A stretch of DNA of 64,000 nt from the NCBI RefSeq assembly GCF_000430645.1, contig NZ_KE387185.1:469780-533779 (forward strand), in the 5' to 3' direction. Positions 33,235 through 42,949 of the stretch are shown piece by piece. The DNA comes from Aquimarina latercula DSM 2041. Its GTDB lineage: Bacteria; Bacteroidota; Bacteroidia; Flavobacteriales; Flavobacteriaceae. The position numbers were made by a program, and so were the translations under genes. The notes under the pieces are model-generated. The model saw only the letters and a list, made by a program, of their open reading frames with translations. It was not told where the DNA came from and did no database searches. Within the stretch, counting starts at the first letter, position 1. The number at the start of each line of letters is the position of its first letter.

Positions 33235-35781
33235 ATGAAGATCACACAACTTTTCATACTCTCTTCCTTAATCTATTTGTTCTCTATATCGTCTATTGTA
33301 GGACAAGATTATTTTTTTAAGGATAAGGCTCCTTTTAATTCTGAAATACCGACACCAGAAGAATTTCTTGGATATCCTATTGGAGAACAACACACACGTC
33401 ATGATCAAATTGTAGCATACTTAACTAAGCTGGCTGAAATATCAGATAGAGCCACTATAGAGAACTACGGAAAATCTCATGAAAACAGAAAATTAGTAAT
33501 ACTTACTATTTCTAAACCAGAAAACATTGGCAGTTTACCAAGTATAAAAAAACAACATCTTGCATTTACTGATGCTTTGGCTAACCCAACGAATTATAAT
33601 GGCATACCTATTTTTGTTCAACTAGGTTATAATGTTCATGGAAATGAGCCTTCTGGTGCTGAGGCGGCTATGCTAACCGCATATACGCTTGTTGCTTCTA
33701 ATAGTTCCGAAGTAAAAACATATCTTGATAATGCAATTGTATTTATTGACCCTGCGATTAATCCAGATGGTCGAGATAGACATACGCAATGGGCAAATCA
33801 ATTTAAGGGAAGTCCGTTGGTTAGTGACAAATATGATGCAGAACATAATGAAGGATGGCCTCGTGGGAGAACTAATCATTATTGGTTTGATCTTAATAGA
33901 GACTGGTTATTAGCTATTAATCCTGAGAGTCGAGGAAAATTAAAATGGTATCACGAATGGTATCCTAATGTGGTTACTGATTTTCATGAAATGGGAACGA
34001 ATAGCACATACTTTTTTGAGCCAATGAAACCTATTGGTTCTTTAGATCCTATTATGCCAAAAGAGAATTATGAAGATTTAAACAATTTGTTTGCTCCTTA
34101 TTTTTCGAAAGCATTGGATAATATTGGATCTTTTTATTTTACAAAAGAAGCATTTGACGGGACATATCCAGGTTACGGGTCGTCATACCCGGATCTTCAA
34201 GGAGCACTAGCATTATTGTTTGAGCAAGCTAGTTCTCGAGGACATTTACAAGATACTGATTACGGAACAATCTCGTTTCCTTTTACAATTCGTAATCAAT
34301 ATGTTTCTAGTATAGCCACAGTAAAAGCTGCAGTAGAAAATAAAGCTAGGTTACGAAAGTATCAGCAGGACTTTTTTAAATCATCGGAATCTGGGGTTGC
34401 TAAAAATAATTTTGCTGGTTATGAATTTGGAGATGCATATGATAATAATAGAAATAAAGCATTTATAGATAAATTATTACTACATAAAATAAAGGTTTAT
34501 AAAAAAGGAAATAAATATGTAGTTCCTGTAAAACAAGCACAAAAAAGAATGGTTCAAACGGTATTTGAAACATACAACAAATATCGAGATAGTGTTTTTT
34601 ATGATGCTTCTGCTTGGAGTGTAGCCAATTTTTATAACATGAAATATAAAGGGTTAAAATCTATTGATTTAGGGCAAGAAATAACATCTACAAAAGAGAT
34701 AACCATCGTTTCTAAAGTATCTAAGTCCGATTATGCATATATTATGAATTGGGATGATTATAATGCACCGGCGGCATTGTATTACATGCAATCAAAAGGA
34801 TTGTTAGTTGCTTCTGCATTTAAACCGTTTAGTATTATTACTTCAGAAGGAAATAAAAGCTTTAATTACGGAAGTATTTTAGTTCCGGTAAGTAAGCAGA
34901 AAAAAGATATTGATGAGGTGTTTGCTATTGTAAAAACAGCCCAAGAAAAATTTAACGTACCTATTTTTAGTACTAATACAGGATTTAGTTCATCGGGAAT
35001 TGACTTAGGAAGTGGTAATTTTAGAAAATTAGAAACACCTAAAGCATTGTTGTTAATTGGAGAAGGTATTAATTCTTATGAGGCAGGAGAAGTATGGCAT
35101 TTGCTAGATACCAGAATTCATATGCCAATAACTAAATTAAGAATGAATAGGTTTAATGGTATTCCATTAAAAGAATATAATACGTTAGTCATGGTGTCCG
35201 GAAGATATTATCAATTGGATTCTCTACAACAAAAAAGAATAAAGGAATGGGTTTCTCACGGAAATACGCTGATAACTATTGCAAATGCTTCTAAATGGGC
35301 TATTGATAAAAAAATCGTTAAAGAACAATTAACCAAAAAAGAAAAAGATACTTCTAAGAATAAAATTGTAAAACGATTACCATATGTAGATGCTGGAGAA
35401 AATATTGGGAGAGAGCAAGTAGGAGGTGCTATTTTTGAGGTGGATCTTGATACTACCCATCCATTAGGTTTTGGATATCGAGACAATTCATTACCTGTAT
35501 ATAAAAATAATGAAGTATTTATTTCGCCAAGTAAGAATCCGTATGCTACGGTGGCAAAATATACTAAAAATGCCCATATTGACGGGTATATATCGATTGA
35601 TAATTATGAACATTATCTAAAACCTTCTGCTTCACTTGTTGTAAGTCCTATAGGAAGTGGCCGAGTTATTTTATTTGCAGATAACCCTAATTTTAGAGGT
35701 TCTTGGTATGGAACGAATCGTTTATTTATGAACGCTTTGTTTTTAGGAAAACATATGTATGTACCAAGAGTAAGAGAATAG
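33235..35781 (+). CDS. Secreted M14 family zinc carboxypeptidase
   Basis: 848 residues. A signal peptide is followed by the M14 domain: VQLGYNVHGNEPSGAEAAML has the zinc His and Glu, FIDPAINPDGRDRHTQW, and VVTDFHEMGTNSTYFFEP has the third ligand. The catalytic Glu is in LLFEQASSRG. The C-terminal half (about 470-848) is a glutamine-amidotransferase-like/beta domain, seen in large flavobacterial M14 proteins. It trims C-terminal residues from peptides outside the cell. Start chosen at the ATG before the signal peptide. Confidence 0.9.
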   Translation: MKITQLFILSSLIYLFSISSIVGQDYFFKDKAPFNSEIPTPEEFLGYPIGEQHTRHDQIVAYLTKLAEISDRATIENYGKSHENRKLVILTISKPENIGSLPSIKKQHLAFTDALANPTNYNGIPIFVQLGYNVHGNEPSGAEAAMLTAYTLVASNSSEVKTYLDNAIVFIDPAINPDGRDRHTQWANQFKGSPLVSDKYDAEHNEGWPRGRTNHYWFDLNRDWLLAINPESRGKLKWYHEWYPNVVTDFHEMGTNSTYFFEPMKPIGSLDPIMPKENYEDLNNLFAPYFSKALDNIGSFYFTKEAFDGTYPGYGSSYPDLQGALALLFEQASSRGHLQDTDYGTISFPFTIRNQYVSSIATVKAAVENKARLRKYQQDFFKSSESGVAKNNFAGYEFGDAYDNNRNKAFIDKLLLHKIKVYKKGNKYVVPVKQAQKRMVQTVFETYNKYRDSVFYDASAWSVANFYNMKYKGLKSIDLGQEITSTKEITIVSKVSKSDYAYIMNWDDYNAPAALYYMQSKGLLVASAFKPFSIITSEGNKSFNYGSILVPVSKQKKDIDEVFAIVKTAQEKFNVPIFSTNTGFSSSGIDLGSGNFRKLETPKALLLIGEGINSYEAGEVWHLLDTRIHMPITKLRMNRFNGIPLKEYNTLVMVSGRYYQLDSLQQKRIKEWVSHGNTLITIANASKWAIDKKIVKEQLTKKEKDTSKNKIVKRLPYVDAGENIGREQVGGAIFEVDLDTTHPLGFGYRDNSLPVYKNNEVFISPSKNPYATVAKYTKNAHIDGYISIDNYEHYLKPSASLVVSPIGSGRVILFADNPNFRGSWYGTNRLFMNALFLGKHMYVPRVRE

Positions 35782-35808
35782 ATGTATTTCTAATCTAATA
35801 AAAATGAG

Positions 35809-35848
35809 AAAGCCCTTGTTATTTCTTTGATATAACAAGGGCTTTTTA
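35809..35848. terminator. Strong bidirectional terminator
   Basis: A perfect stem AAAGCCCTTGTTAT with ATAACAAGGGCTTT around a short loop, plus a T5 tail and an A-rich front. Separates the M14 gene from the convergent asd. Confidence 0.85.
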
Positions 35849-35864
35849 TAATAGTGGTTGGTTA

Positions 35865-36857
35865 TTAGCCGATTAAATTATTTTCTACTAAATATTCTCC
35901 AATTTGTACTGCATTTGTAGCGGCTCCTTTTCTAAGGTTATCTGCTACAATCCACATGTTTAATGCATTTTCTCTAGAATGATCTCTTCTGATCCTACCT
36001 ACAAAAACATCATTTTTCCCTTCCGCATAAATGGGCATTGGGTATGTATTAGTATCTGGGTTATCTTGTACTGTAACTCCAGAAGTGTTATTTAAGATTT
36101 GACGAACTTCATTTTCCTGAAACTCGTTTTCAAATTCTAGATTTACACTTTCACTATGTCCACCAACAACAGGAATACGAATAGCAGTGGCGGTAACTGC
36201 AATAGTTCGATCATCAAGAATTTTTTGAGTCTCATTAACCAATTTCATCTCTTCTTTTGTATAACCATTTTCCTGGAACACATCACAATGTGGAATTGCA
36301 TTACGATGGATTGGATAAGGATAAGCCATTTCACCTTTTTCTCCAGCGTATTCATTTTCTAATTGTTGAACAGCTTTTACTCCTGTTCCGGTAATGGATT
36401 GGTAGGTAGAAATAATAGCACGTTTTATCTTATATGATGAGTGTAACGGTCCTAGTGCCATTACTAGTTGTATAGTAGAACAATTAGGGTTGGCTATAAT
36501 TTTATCTTCTTTAGTTAAATCTTTAGCATTAATTTCTGGTACAACCAACTTTTTGGTTGGATCCATTCTCCAGGCAGAAGAGTTATCGATTACCGTGATC
36601 CCAGCATCTGCAAATTTAGGAGCCCATTCTAGAGAAGTACTTCCACCGGCAGAAAACAAAGCTACATCAGGTTTCATTTCTATAGCTGTAGTTAAACCAA
36701 CAACAGAAAACTCTTGACTTTTATACGATATTTTTTTTCCAATAGACCTTTCTGAGGCAACAGGAATTAATTCTGTTACTGGAAAATTACGTTCTTCTAA
36801 TACTTTTAACATTACAGTACCTACCAATCCAGTGGCACCAACAACAGCTACTTTCAT
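35865..36857 (-). CDS. asd: Aspartate-semialdehyde dehydrogenase
   Basis: 330 residues. The NADP-binding opening is MKVAVVGATGLVGTVML, the catalytic cysteine is in IIANPNCSTIQLV (Cys126), and the substrate His is in RIPVVGGHSESVNLEF. The SAGGSTSLEWAPKFADAGITVIDNSSAWRM block is typical. It makes aspartate semialdehyde for lysine, threonine, methionine and diaminopimelate synthesis, in the cytosol. Isolated transcription unit between terminators. Confidence 0.95.
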   Translation of the reverse strand: MKVAVVGATGLVGTVMLKVLEERNFPVTELIPVASERSIGKKISYKSQEFSVVGLTTAIEMKPDVALFSAGGSTSLEWAPKFADAGITVIDNSSAWRMDPTKKLVVPEINAKDLTKEDKIIANPNCSTIQLVMALGPLHSSYKIKRAIISTYQSITGTGVKAVQQLENEYAGEKGEMAYPYPIHRNAIPHCDVFQENGYTKEEMKLVNETQKILDDRTIAVTATAIRIPVVGGHSESVNLEFENEFQENEVRQILNNTSGVTVQDNPDTNTYPMPIYAEGKNDVFVGRIRRDHSRENALNMWIVADNLRKGAATNAVQIGEYLVENNLIG

Positions 36858-37011
36858 CTGCTTAATTTATTAATGACTTTTATAGACACAAAAATCGGTC
36901 TTTTTTTTAGATTCCAGCAAATGTGCTGATTATTTATAACAGTTTTATATTTTTTAATAAAATAATATTAATTTAAACAATTTGTTATATATAAAACAAA
37001 TTGTAAAAAAG

Positions 37012-37036
37012 AACCACTCAAGAAATTGAGTGGTTT
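37012..37036 (-). terminator. Hairpin terminator of mscL
   Basis: AACCACTCAA/TTGAGTGGTT with a 5-base AGAAA loop, 60 bases after the mscL stop on the minus strand and followed by T-rich sequence there. Confidence 0.7.
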
Positions 37037-37096
37037 AGTTAGAATATGTAGTATAGCGGTAGCTATAGATAATTCATTTAATAATAAGATTAGGTG

Positions 37097-37504
37097 TTAC
37101 TTTTTAAGTAGATCTCTTATTTCTGCTAATAACTCTTCTTGACTTGGTCCAGCTGGTTCAGCAGGAGCTTCTTCTACAGGCTTCTTAGTTTTATTATATG
37201 CTTTAACAATCATAAACATTACGAATCCAACAATGATTAAATTAATAATGGTATTAATCCAAGCTCCATAAGTTATTGCGTTTTCAGCGGTAGTTATGGC
37301 ACCTGTAGCATCTACAACTGCTTCTTGAAGAATGATTTTTTTACTGCTAAAGTCCATTCCTCCTGAGAAATAACCTACAACAGGCATTACAATATTGGAT
37401 ACAAAACCTTTGACAACGCCACCAATTGCAGTTGCCATAATAACAGCGACAGCAAATTCAACGACATTACCTGTCATTATAAATTCCTTAAATTCTTTAA
37501 GCAT
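37097..37504 (-). CDS. mscL: Large-conductance mechanosensitive channel MscL
   Basis: 135 residues, a normal length. The N-terminal KEFKEFIMTGNVVEFAVAVIMATAIGGVVKGFVSNIVMPVVGYFSGG holds the cytosolic helix and TM1 with the pore constriction. The second membrane segment is YGAWINTIINLIIVGFVMFMIVKAYN, and the tail ends PSQEELLAEIRDLLKK, the conserved C-terminal helix. It releases solutes at high tension. This is the third mechanosensitive channel in the window. Confidence 0.95.
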   Translation of the reverse strand: MLKEFKEFIMTGNVVEFAVAVIMATAIGGVVKGFVSNIVMPVVGYFSGGMDFSSKKIILQEAVVDATGAITTAENAITYGAWINTIINLIIVGFVMFMIVKAYNKTKKPVEEAPAEPAGPSQEELLAEIRDLLKK

Positions 37505-37606
37505 GATTATTTTATTTTAGTTAGTATTATTGATAACAAAATACGTAAAAAATAAATCAATATTTAAAAAAGTGTTAAAAAAAATAGACTGTAAATTCGA
37601 TCAAAT

Positions 37607-38719
37607 TCAATTATTACCGATAATAACACGTTTTACTCTTGGAGAAATAGCTGTAAGGAGTTCATAAGAAATTGTTCCTGCACTTTCAGCAATTATAGAT
37701 GCAGAAGAAATGTTGTCGAATATAATTACTTCATCTCCTTCTTTACAATCAATGTCTGTGATATCAATCATTATCATATCCATACAGACATTTCCAAGGA
37801 TAAAAGCTTTTTTTCCATTTACAATAAAGAAACCTTTCCTATTTCCATATTGTCTTCCGATTCCATCCGCGTGACCGATTGGTATAGTTGCCGTTTTGGT
37901 ATAGCCATTAGAAACAAAAGCTCTGTTGTATCCTAAAGTTTCACCAGGCTCTAGTGTATGAATCTGTGAGATAATCGACTTAAGGGATGCTATAGGTTTT
38001 AAATGAGTATCATAATCTGCATCATTCCCATAACCGTATAATCCTATTCCGGCACGAACCATATCAAAATGCGCTTCGGGATAATTCAATATTCCTGAGG
38101 TATTACATTGATGAAGTATAGGTTTATAACCTAACTTATTAATAATGTCTGAGCTTATTTTCTGAAATGAGTTGACTTGACTCACTGTAAACTTTTTCTC
38201 ATTATGATCCTCACTTGCTGCAAGGTGAGAGAATAGCGATTTTACTTTAATAGCGTTGGTTTGATGTAAACAACTCATTATATAATCTACATCATTCTCC
38301 CAAAAACCTAATCGATTTAAACCCGTATTAAACTTAACATGTACAGGATAATCTTTTTGATTTTCCGCTTCTGCAACCTTTATGAATTCTTGTATAATTC
38401 TTGGACTATATACACTAGGTTCTAAATTATATTCAATTAGTGCTGAAAAATTTATGGGTTGTGGGTGTAGTACTAATATAGGTGTTTTTACTCCTGCTTT
38501 TCGTAAAATAATTCCTTCTGAAACATAAGCAACAGCAAAATAATCAGCACCTATTTTTTCCAGATGTTTTGCTATTGTTACAGCATCACTTCCATATCCT
38601 GCAGCTTTTACTACAGCTAACAATTTAACTTTTGAATCAAGCTTACTTTTTAAGTATGTGTAATTATGAGTAAGATGAGTCAGATTAATTTCAAGAATTG
38701 TTTCTTTTACTTTACTCAT
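37607..38719 (-). CDS. alr: Alanine racemase
   Basis: 370 residues. The PLP lysine is in [14 protein letters not shown] (Lys38), and the opposite base is Tyr264 in [10 protein letters not shown]. Other marks are [24 protein letters not shown] and [14 protein letters not shown]. It makes D-alanine for peptidoglycan. Its start overlaps the thymidine kinase end by 8 bases, so the two form an operon. It ends at a short intergenic gap before mscL. Confidence 0.93.
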   Translation of the reverse strand: MSKVKETILEINLTHLTHNYTYLKSKLDSKVKLLAVVKAAGYGSDAVTIAKHLEKIGADYFAVAYVSEGIILRKAGVKTPILVLHPQPINFSALIEYNLEPSVYSPRIIQEFIKVAEAENQKDYPVHVKFNTGLNRLGFWENDVDYIMSCLHQTNAIKVKSLFSHLAASEDHNEKKFTVSQVNSFQKISSDIINKLGYKPILHQCNTSGILNYPEAHFDMVRAGIGLYGYGNDADYDTHLKPIASLKSIISQIHTLEPGETLGYNRAFVSNGYTKTATIPIGHADGIGRQYGNRKGFFIVNGKKAFILGNVCMDMIMIDITDIDCKEGDEVIIFDNISSASIIAESAGTISYELLTAISPRVKRVIIGNN

Positions 38720-39359
38720 CAGATTTTTTAGAATTTTCAGATAATTCTTTGGGATCGGTAACTTCTATTTGTTTTACTTTTTCTTTTAAAGAAGCTTTAT
38801 AGTAAGCTGCACGACTTAAAGGTTCGTATTCATCAGTTTCGCCAAGTAGTACTAAATCATCTTTTTTAGATTTTCGATAACTAAATTGAGCAAGATTACC
38901 AGTTCTTGTACAAACTGCGTGGACTTTGGTTACGTATTCTGCTGTAGCCATAAGTGCCGGCATAGGTCCAAAAGGATTTCCTTTAAAATCCATATCCAAA
39001 CCTGCAACGATAACCCGAATACCTTTATTCGCTAAGTCGTTACAGACACTGACTATTTCATCGTCAAAAAATTGTGCTTCGTCAATACCGACTACATCAC
39101 AAGTATCTGCAAGAATTCTAATATTTGCTGCTGCAGGAACAGGAGTAGAACGAATTTCATTGGCATCATGAGAAACAACCATCTCGTCATCATATCTGAC
39201 ATCGATAGCTGGTTTAAAAATTTCAACTTTTTGTTTAGCAAATTGCGCGCGTTTTAATCTACGGATCAATTCTTCGGTCTTTCCCGAAAACATCGAACCA
39301 CAGATAACTTCTATCCAGCCAAATTGCTCTTTATGATTTACTGTATTTTCGAGAAACAT
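38712..39359 (-). CDS. tdk: Thymidine kinase
   Basis: 215 residues. The P-loop is [18 protein letters not shown], the lasso Asp is in [13 protein letters not shown] (Glu94 as catalytic base), and [28 protein letters not shown] follows. Canonical enzymes have a C-x2-C ... C-x2-C zinc site. Here only Cys150 of HAVCTRTG remains, and the C-terminal pair is replaced ([11 protein letters not shown]), so structural zinc is probably lost in this lineage. It salvages thymidine. Overlaps alr. Confidence 0.92.
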   Translation of the reverse strand: MFLENTVNHKEQFGWIEVICGSMFSGKTEELIRRLKRAQFAKQKVEIFKPAIDVRYDDEMVVSHDANEIRSTPVPAAANIRILADTCDVVGIDEAQFFDDEIVSVCNDLANKGIRVIVAGLDMDFKGNPFGPMPALMATAEYVTKVHAVCTRTGNLAQFSYRKSKKDDLVLLGETDEYEPLSRAAYYKASLKEKVKQIEVTDPKELSENSKKSDE

Positions 39360-39532
39360 TTTGTATTTTTCAGCATCAATTAAAAGAAACCCTACTCTTT
39401 AATAATACCAATTGAATTTTAAGATGATAATGGAAATAATCCTTCATTTCATTTTTACTTTTTGGTATTGCTTTAAAGATGAGGTAAATTTATTAAAAAA
39501 CAAAAAGCATAGCCCAAACGAATAAGAAAGTT

Positions 39533-40336
39533 ATGAAGAAGAAATTGGAAGCAGAATTGATAAGTATTGCACATAGGATATTGCAACTTAAAGATAGATC
39601 TACCTTACCACAATTGCAGGAAGAGGCAAGGTTGTTATATGAAAAATTAAGTGTTTTAAATTTTGCAGAGTCTCATTTTGCAGATATTCAACCAACAATA
39701 GGGAGTATCAATGAGGCTTTAGAAGTAACAGATACATCAGATACTCATACAGAGGATGTTTCAGATGAGATAAAACCTAAACCAATTGTTAGTTTAGATC
39801 AAGAAATAGAAACAAATGAAGTTGCAGAGACTATGTTTAGTCTGGAAGATAAAGTTGCGGAATCAATACCTGAAGTAATTGAGGAACAAAAACCAGAAAT
39901 CGTAATCGAAAAGATTAATGAGAAAGTTACAGAAGATCTTTTTGTCCCTGCTCCTAAGTTTACAGAAGAGAATGTTTCTTTATCCGAACCTGTTTATGAA
40001 AAAAATGATATGGAAGAAATAGGATCAGTACCTCAAAGTATGCCTATTTTAGAAAAGATGAATGATGTAGAAGAAAAACCAAAATCACTAAATGATCAAT
40101 TAAAAAGGGGAATCAATATTGGATTAAATGATAGATTGGCTTTTATAAAACATTTGTTTGATGGGAGTTCTACAGATTATAATCGTGTACTTTCACAATT
40201 AAATACACTTAATAGTAAAAGTGGAGCGAAGCAATTTATTAAAAATATGGTAAAGCCTGATTATAACAATTGGCAAGGAAAAGAAGAGTATGAAGAACGT
40301 TTTATGGAGATCGTAACTAATAAGTATGAATTCTAG
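39533..40336 (+). CDS. Hypothetical protein with acidic central linker
   Basis: 267 residues. A helical N-terminus (KKKLEAELISIAHRILQLKDRSTLPQLQEEARLLYEKLSVL) and a folded C-terminus (LKRGINIGLNDRLAFIKHLFDGSSTDYNRVLSQLNTLNS, KSGAKQFIKNMVKPDYNNWQGKEEYEERFMEIV) flank an acidic, probably disordered middle (about 60-175). I know the layout as a conserved uncharacterised protein of Flavobacteriia, not its function. Located beside tdk-alr and before DoxX-rsmI. Confidence 0.65.
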   Translation: MKKKLEAELISIAHRILQLKDRSTLPQLQEEARLLYEKLSVLNFAESHFADIQPTIGSINEALEVTDTSDTHTEDVSDEIKPKPIVSLDQEIETNEVAETMFSLEDKVAESIPEVIEEQKPEIVIEKINEKVTEDLFVPAPKFTEENVSLSEPVYEKNDMEEIGSVPQSMPILEKMNDVEEKPKSLNDQLKRGINIGLNDRLAFIKHLFDGSSTDYNRVLSQLNTLNSKSGAKQFIKNMVKPDYNNWQGKEEYEERFMEIVTNKYEF

Positions 40337-40392
40337 GTAAGGATTAACATTCTTTTGTTACTAATAACCTTAATAAAAATAAAACTATTTAT

Positions 40393-40740
40393 ATGAAAAT
40401 TATCTACTGGATTGCCACGGTAGCGATGTGCGGAATTATGTTGTTTTCTGCACAGATGTACTTTAGAAATACAGAAATGGTAAGAGGTTTTTTTGAAAAC
40501 CTAGACTATCCAACATATCTGGTTATTCCTCTGGCGATAGCAAAAATAGGCGGGATTATTGTAATTCTTACTAATAAAATAAAATGGTTGAAGGAATGGG
40601 CGTATGCTGGATTCTTTTTTGATATGGTACTTGCTTTTACAGCACATTATATGAAAGATGATGGACAAGGGTTATTTGCTACTTTAGGATTAATATTCCT
40701 TATTATATCATATACAATAGGAAAAAAAGTAAGACCCTAA
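40393..40740 (+). CDS. DoxX-like membrane protein
   Basis: 115 residues with four membrane segments (IYWIATVAMCGIMLFSAQMYF, YPTYLVIPLAIAKIGGIIVILT, EWAYAGFFFDMVLAFTAHYM and GLFATLGLIFLIISYTIGKK). It matches the DoxX-like group seen also at 32716, though the two are not closely similar. Three bases separate its stop from the rsmI ATG, so the genes are probably cotranscribed. Confidence 0.75.
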   Translation: MKIIYWIATVAMCGIMLFSAQMYFRNTEMVRGFFENLDYPTYLVIPLAIAKIGGIIVILTNKIKWLKEWAYAGFFFDMVLAFTAHYMKDDGQGLFATLGLIFLIISYTIGKKVRP

Positions 40741-40743
40741 AAT

Positions 40744-41415
40744 ATGTCCAAATTATTTATCGTCCCTACTCCAATTGGTAATTTAGAAGATATGACTTTT
40801 AGAGCTATTAAAGTGCTAAAAGAAGTGGATTTAATTCTAGCCGAAGATACCCGTACTAGTGGTAAATTGTTAAAACATTTCGAAATTACTACTCATATGC
40901 AAAGTCATCATATGCATAATGAACATAAAACTATAGATAGTGTCATTAGAAAGTTGCAAAGTGGAGAAAATATAGCTTTAATTAGTGATGCTGGAACACC
41001 TGCAATTAGCGATCCTGGATTTTTATTGACCAGGGCGTGTGTAGAAAATAGTATTGATGTAGAATGTTTACCAGGAGCTACGGCATTTGTTCCAGCCTTG
41101 GTTAATAGTGGTTTGCCAAATGATAAATTTGTTTTCGAAGGATTTCTTCCAGTAAAAAAGGGTAGGCAAACACGATTGAAAATATTGGCAGAGGAAACTA
41201 GAACCATGATATTTTATGAATCTCCACATAAACTTATTAAGACTTTAGGTAATTTTGTAGAATATTTTGGAGCTGATAGAATGCTTTCTGTATCGAGAGA
41301 ATTAAGTAAACTTCATGAGGAAACCGTTCGTGGAACTGCACAAGAAGTATTATCACATTATGAAAATAAACCTCCTAAAGGTGAAATAGTTATTGTCGTT
41401 GGAGGAAAAAAATAA
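40744..41415 (+). CDS. rsmI: 16S rRNA (cytidine-1402-2'-O)-methyltransferase
   Basis: 223 residues. Marks are MSKLFIVPTPIGNLEDMTFRAIKVLKEVDLILAEDTRTSGKLLKHF, the SAM pocket LISDAGTPAISDPG, CLPGATAFVPALVNSGLPNDKFVFEGFLP and FYESPHKLIKTL. The E. coli enzyme is about 286 residues. This short form ends after GEIVIVVGGKK and lacks the C-terminal HTH-like extension, as usual in Bacteroidota. It methylates C1402 in the decoding centre. The HopJ gene follows after 3 bases. Confidence 0.94.
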   Translation: MSKLFIVPTPIGNLEDMTFRAIKVLKEVDLILAEDTRTSGKLLKHFEITTHMQSHHMHNEHKTIDSVIRKLQSGENIALISDAGTPAISDPGFLLTRACVENSIDVECLPGATAFVPALVNSGLPNDKFVFEGFLPVKKGRQTRLKILAEETRTMIFYESPHKLIKTLGNFVEYFGADRMLSVSRELSKLHEETVRGTAQEVLSHYENKPPKGEIVIVVGGKK

Positions 41416-41418
41416 TAT

Positions 41419-41766
41419 ATGAATATATCTGATTTTATTAAGAGACTTAGAAAATATCCTACAGAAATTACATTCCAGAATACTATGGATATTATTGAAG
41501 CTCACTATAGTTTTGAGCCTACATCCTTCATTAATGGAAATGTAACTAATGAAACTGGACAAAACTCTGGTTCTTGTAAGTTATTTTCGTTTGCAAAAAT
41601 TCACAATTTAGAAGTAGAGGAAACATTGAATTGTTTTGGAGAACATTATAGAAATGTTTTGCAAAACCCTGAAGGAACTGACCACCAAAATATTCGGAAT
41701 TTTATGAAAACAGGTTGGAGTGGAATTTCTTTTAAAGATCAGACTCTTACTAAAAGACTTAGGTAA
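41419..41766 (+). CDS. HopJ type III effector family protein
   Basis: 115 residues matching the HopJ family: FIKRLRKYPTEITFQNTMDIIEAHYSFEPTSFING, then NETGQNSGSCKLFSFAKIHNLEVEETLNCFGEHYRNVLQNP and NIRNFMKTGWSGISF. Named after a Pseudomonas syringae effector, but widespread in non-pathogens where it has no known type III role. No secretion system is seen here. It is at the end of the DoxX-rsmI operon. Confidence 0.85.
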   Translation: MNISDFIKRLRKYPTEITFQNTMDIIEAHYSFEPTSFINGNVTNETGQNSGSCKLFSFAKIHNLEVEETLNCFGEHYRNVLQNPEGTDHQNIRNFMKTGWSGISFKDQTLTKRLR

Positions 41767-41772
41767 TTTGAC

Positions 41773-42090
41773 TTAATTGTTTTTCAAATTTTCTTTGATT
41801 TCTTTCAAGGTTTTTAAATTAACCTTCGCTAAGGAATTCTTAGATTTAAATTCTAAAGAAAGATAAGGCTTATATATTGGCATTATAGGATCAGTATCAT
41901 TAATGAGGGTGTTTTTTATTTGTTCATCTAACTTATAGTTGGGTTTATATATGGGCATTGTGGATTTTTCTGACGAAGATTTTTTGTTTGAAAAAAATGT
42001 TTCTTCTGTAACTTTTTCCTGGCCATATATACCAATAGTTAGGAAGCAAACTAGAATAGAAAGTAAATATTTGTTTTTTGGCGAGTTCAT
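41773..42090 (-). CDS. Small secreted protein with MPIYKP repeats
   Basis: 105 residues. A signal peptide (about 1-23, ending IYGQ) is followed by two copies of the hexamer MPIYKP (residues 46-51 and 70-75), each in a context of STMPIYKPN and PIMPIYKPY. A basic C-terminal helix ends the protein. I do not recognise a family. It is convergent with the HopJ gene and divergent from the M50 peptidase gene. Confidence 0.55.
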   Translation of the reverse strand: MNSPKNKYLLSILVCFLTIGIYGQEKVTEETFFSNKKSSSEKSTMPIYKPNYKLDEQIKNTLINDTDPIMPIYKPYLSLEFKSKNSLAKVNLKTLKEIKENLKNN

Positions 42091-42206
42091 AAGAATGATT
42101 TTTGTGAATTTGAAGTTGCAAATTTTGCCTCTATCTATACTATAAACTGTAAAATAATTTAAAAATTACAAGTATCTCTAAACGTTTCGATTATACTATA
42201 ATTATC

Positions 42207-42872
42207 GTGGCTATTGTTGTAGTCATATTATGGCAATTACCATATTTTGGGTGGTTTCAATATCCATTTAGATTATTGGGGACTTGGTTCCACGAAATGG
42301 GTCACGGTCTTATGGCGGTATTACTAGGAGGTAATTTTGAGCATTTAGAAATTTATGAGAATGGAGGTGGTGTTGCTTACTACCATTTAGGAGGAAGCTA
42401 TGTTTCTCCTTTTATAGGTAATGCCTTAGTAGCGGCAGGAGGATTATTAGGACCAGCTGTAATTGGAGCTTTGTTAATAATGTCTGCAAAATCGCACAGA
42501 AATTCTATGATAGCACTTAGAGTATTAATAGGAGTTATGATACTTTCGTTGTTATTATGGATTAGATCTTTTTGGGGAGTATCTGTAATGAGTGGTTTTG
42601 CAATCTTTTTATTTGTTATTACCTTATTTAAGAGTAGAAAACTCGAAGTAGTTGTTATCTTGTTTTTAGGTTTACAATCTGTATTAAGTACATATCTTCA
42701 GCTGGATTATTTATTTACAAAACAGTTCGAAAGAGATGGAGCAATTCAGATATCAGATACGCAGGCTATTGCAGAAAATACCTTTGGTACTTATTGGATG
42801 TGGGCTATTCTTATTATACTTATGAGCGCTTATTTACTTTGGAAAAGTTTTCGATTTTACTTTAAAAAATAA
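42207..42872 (+). CDS. M50 family membrane metallopeptidase
   Basis: 221 residues from GTG. The zinc motif is TWFHEMGHGLMAVLLG (HExxH), with five to six membrane segments and the second metal region around the LGPAVIGALL stretch. There is no site-2 PDZ domain, so it is a short M50B-like protein. The start is uncertain: in-frame sequence extends back to 42153 without ATG, GTG or TTG, and an ATT at 42165 would add ITSISKRFDYTIII, which completes the first membrane helix as in relatives I recall. Confidence 0.75.
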   Translation: MAIVVVILWQLPYFGWFQYPFRLLGTWFHEMGHGLMAVLLGGNFEHLEIYENGGGVAYYHLGGSYVSPFIGNALVAAGGLLGPAVIGALLIMSAKSHRNSMIALRVLIGVMILSLLLWIRSFWGVSVMSGFAIFLFVITLFKSRKLEVVVILFLGLQSVLSTYLQLDYLFTKQFERDGAIQISDTQAIAENTFGTYWMWAILIILMSAYLLWKSFRFYFKK

Positions 42873-42898
42873 CAACCTAAATCCAGTGATAAAGGTTG
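42865..42898 (-). terminator. Hairpin terminator after cytolysin-domain gene
   Basis: On the minus strand CAACCT/AGGTTG with a 14-base loop followed by TTATTTTTT, located about 50 bases past the stop of the 110-residue gene at 42950. Confidence 0.55.
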
Positions 42899-42949
42899 CT
42901 ATATGGTTATAGAAGTGTAAGATGATTTTTTTCAAAATCGTTAATAAAA

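Noticed and set aside
41419-41766. Type III secretion or pathogenicity context for the HopJ gene
   Set aside because: The family is widespread in free-living bacteria, and no secretion genes or chaperones are present here.
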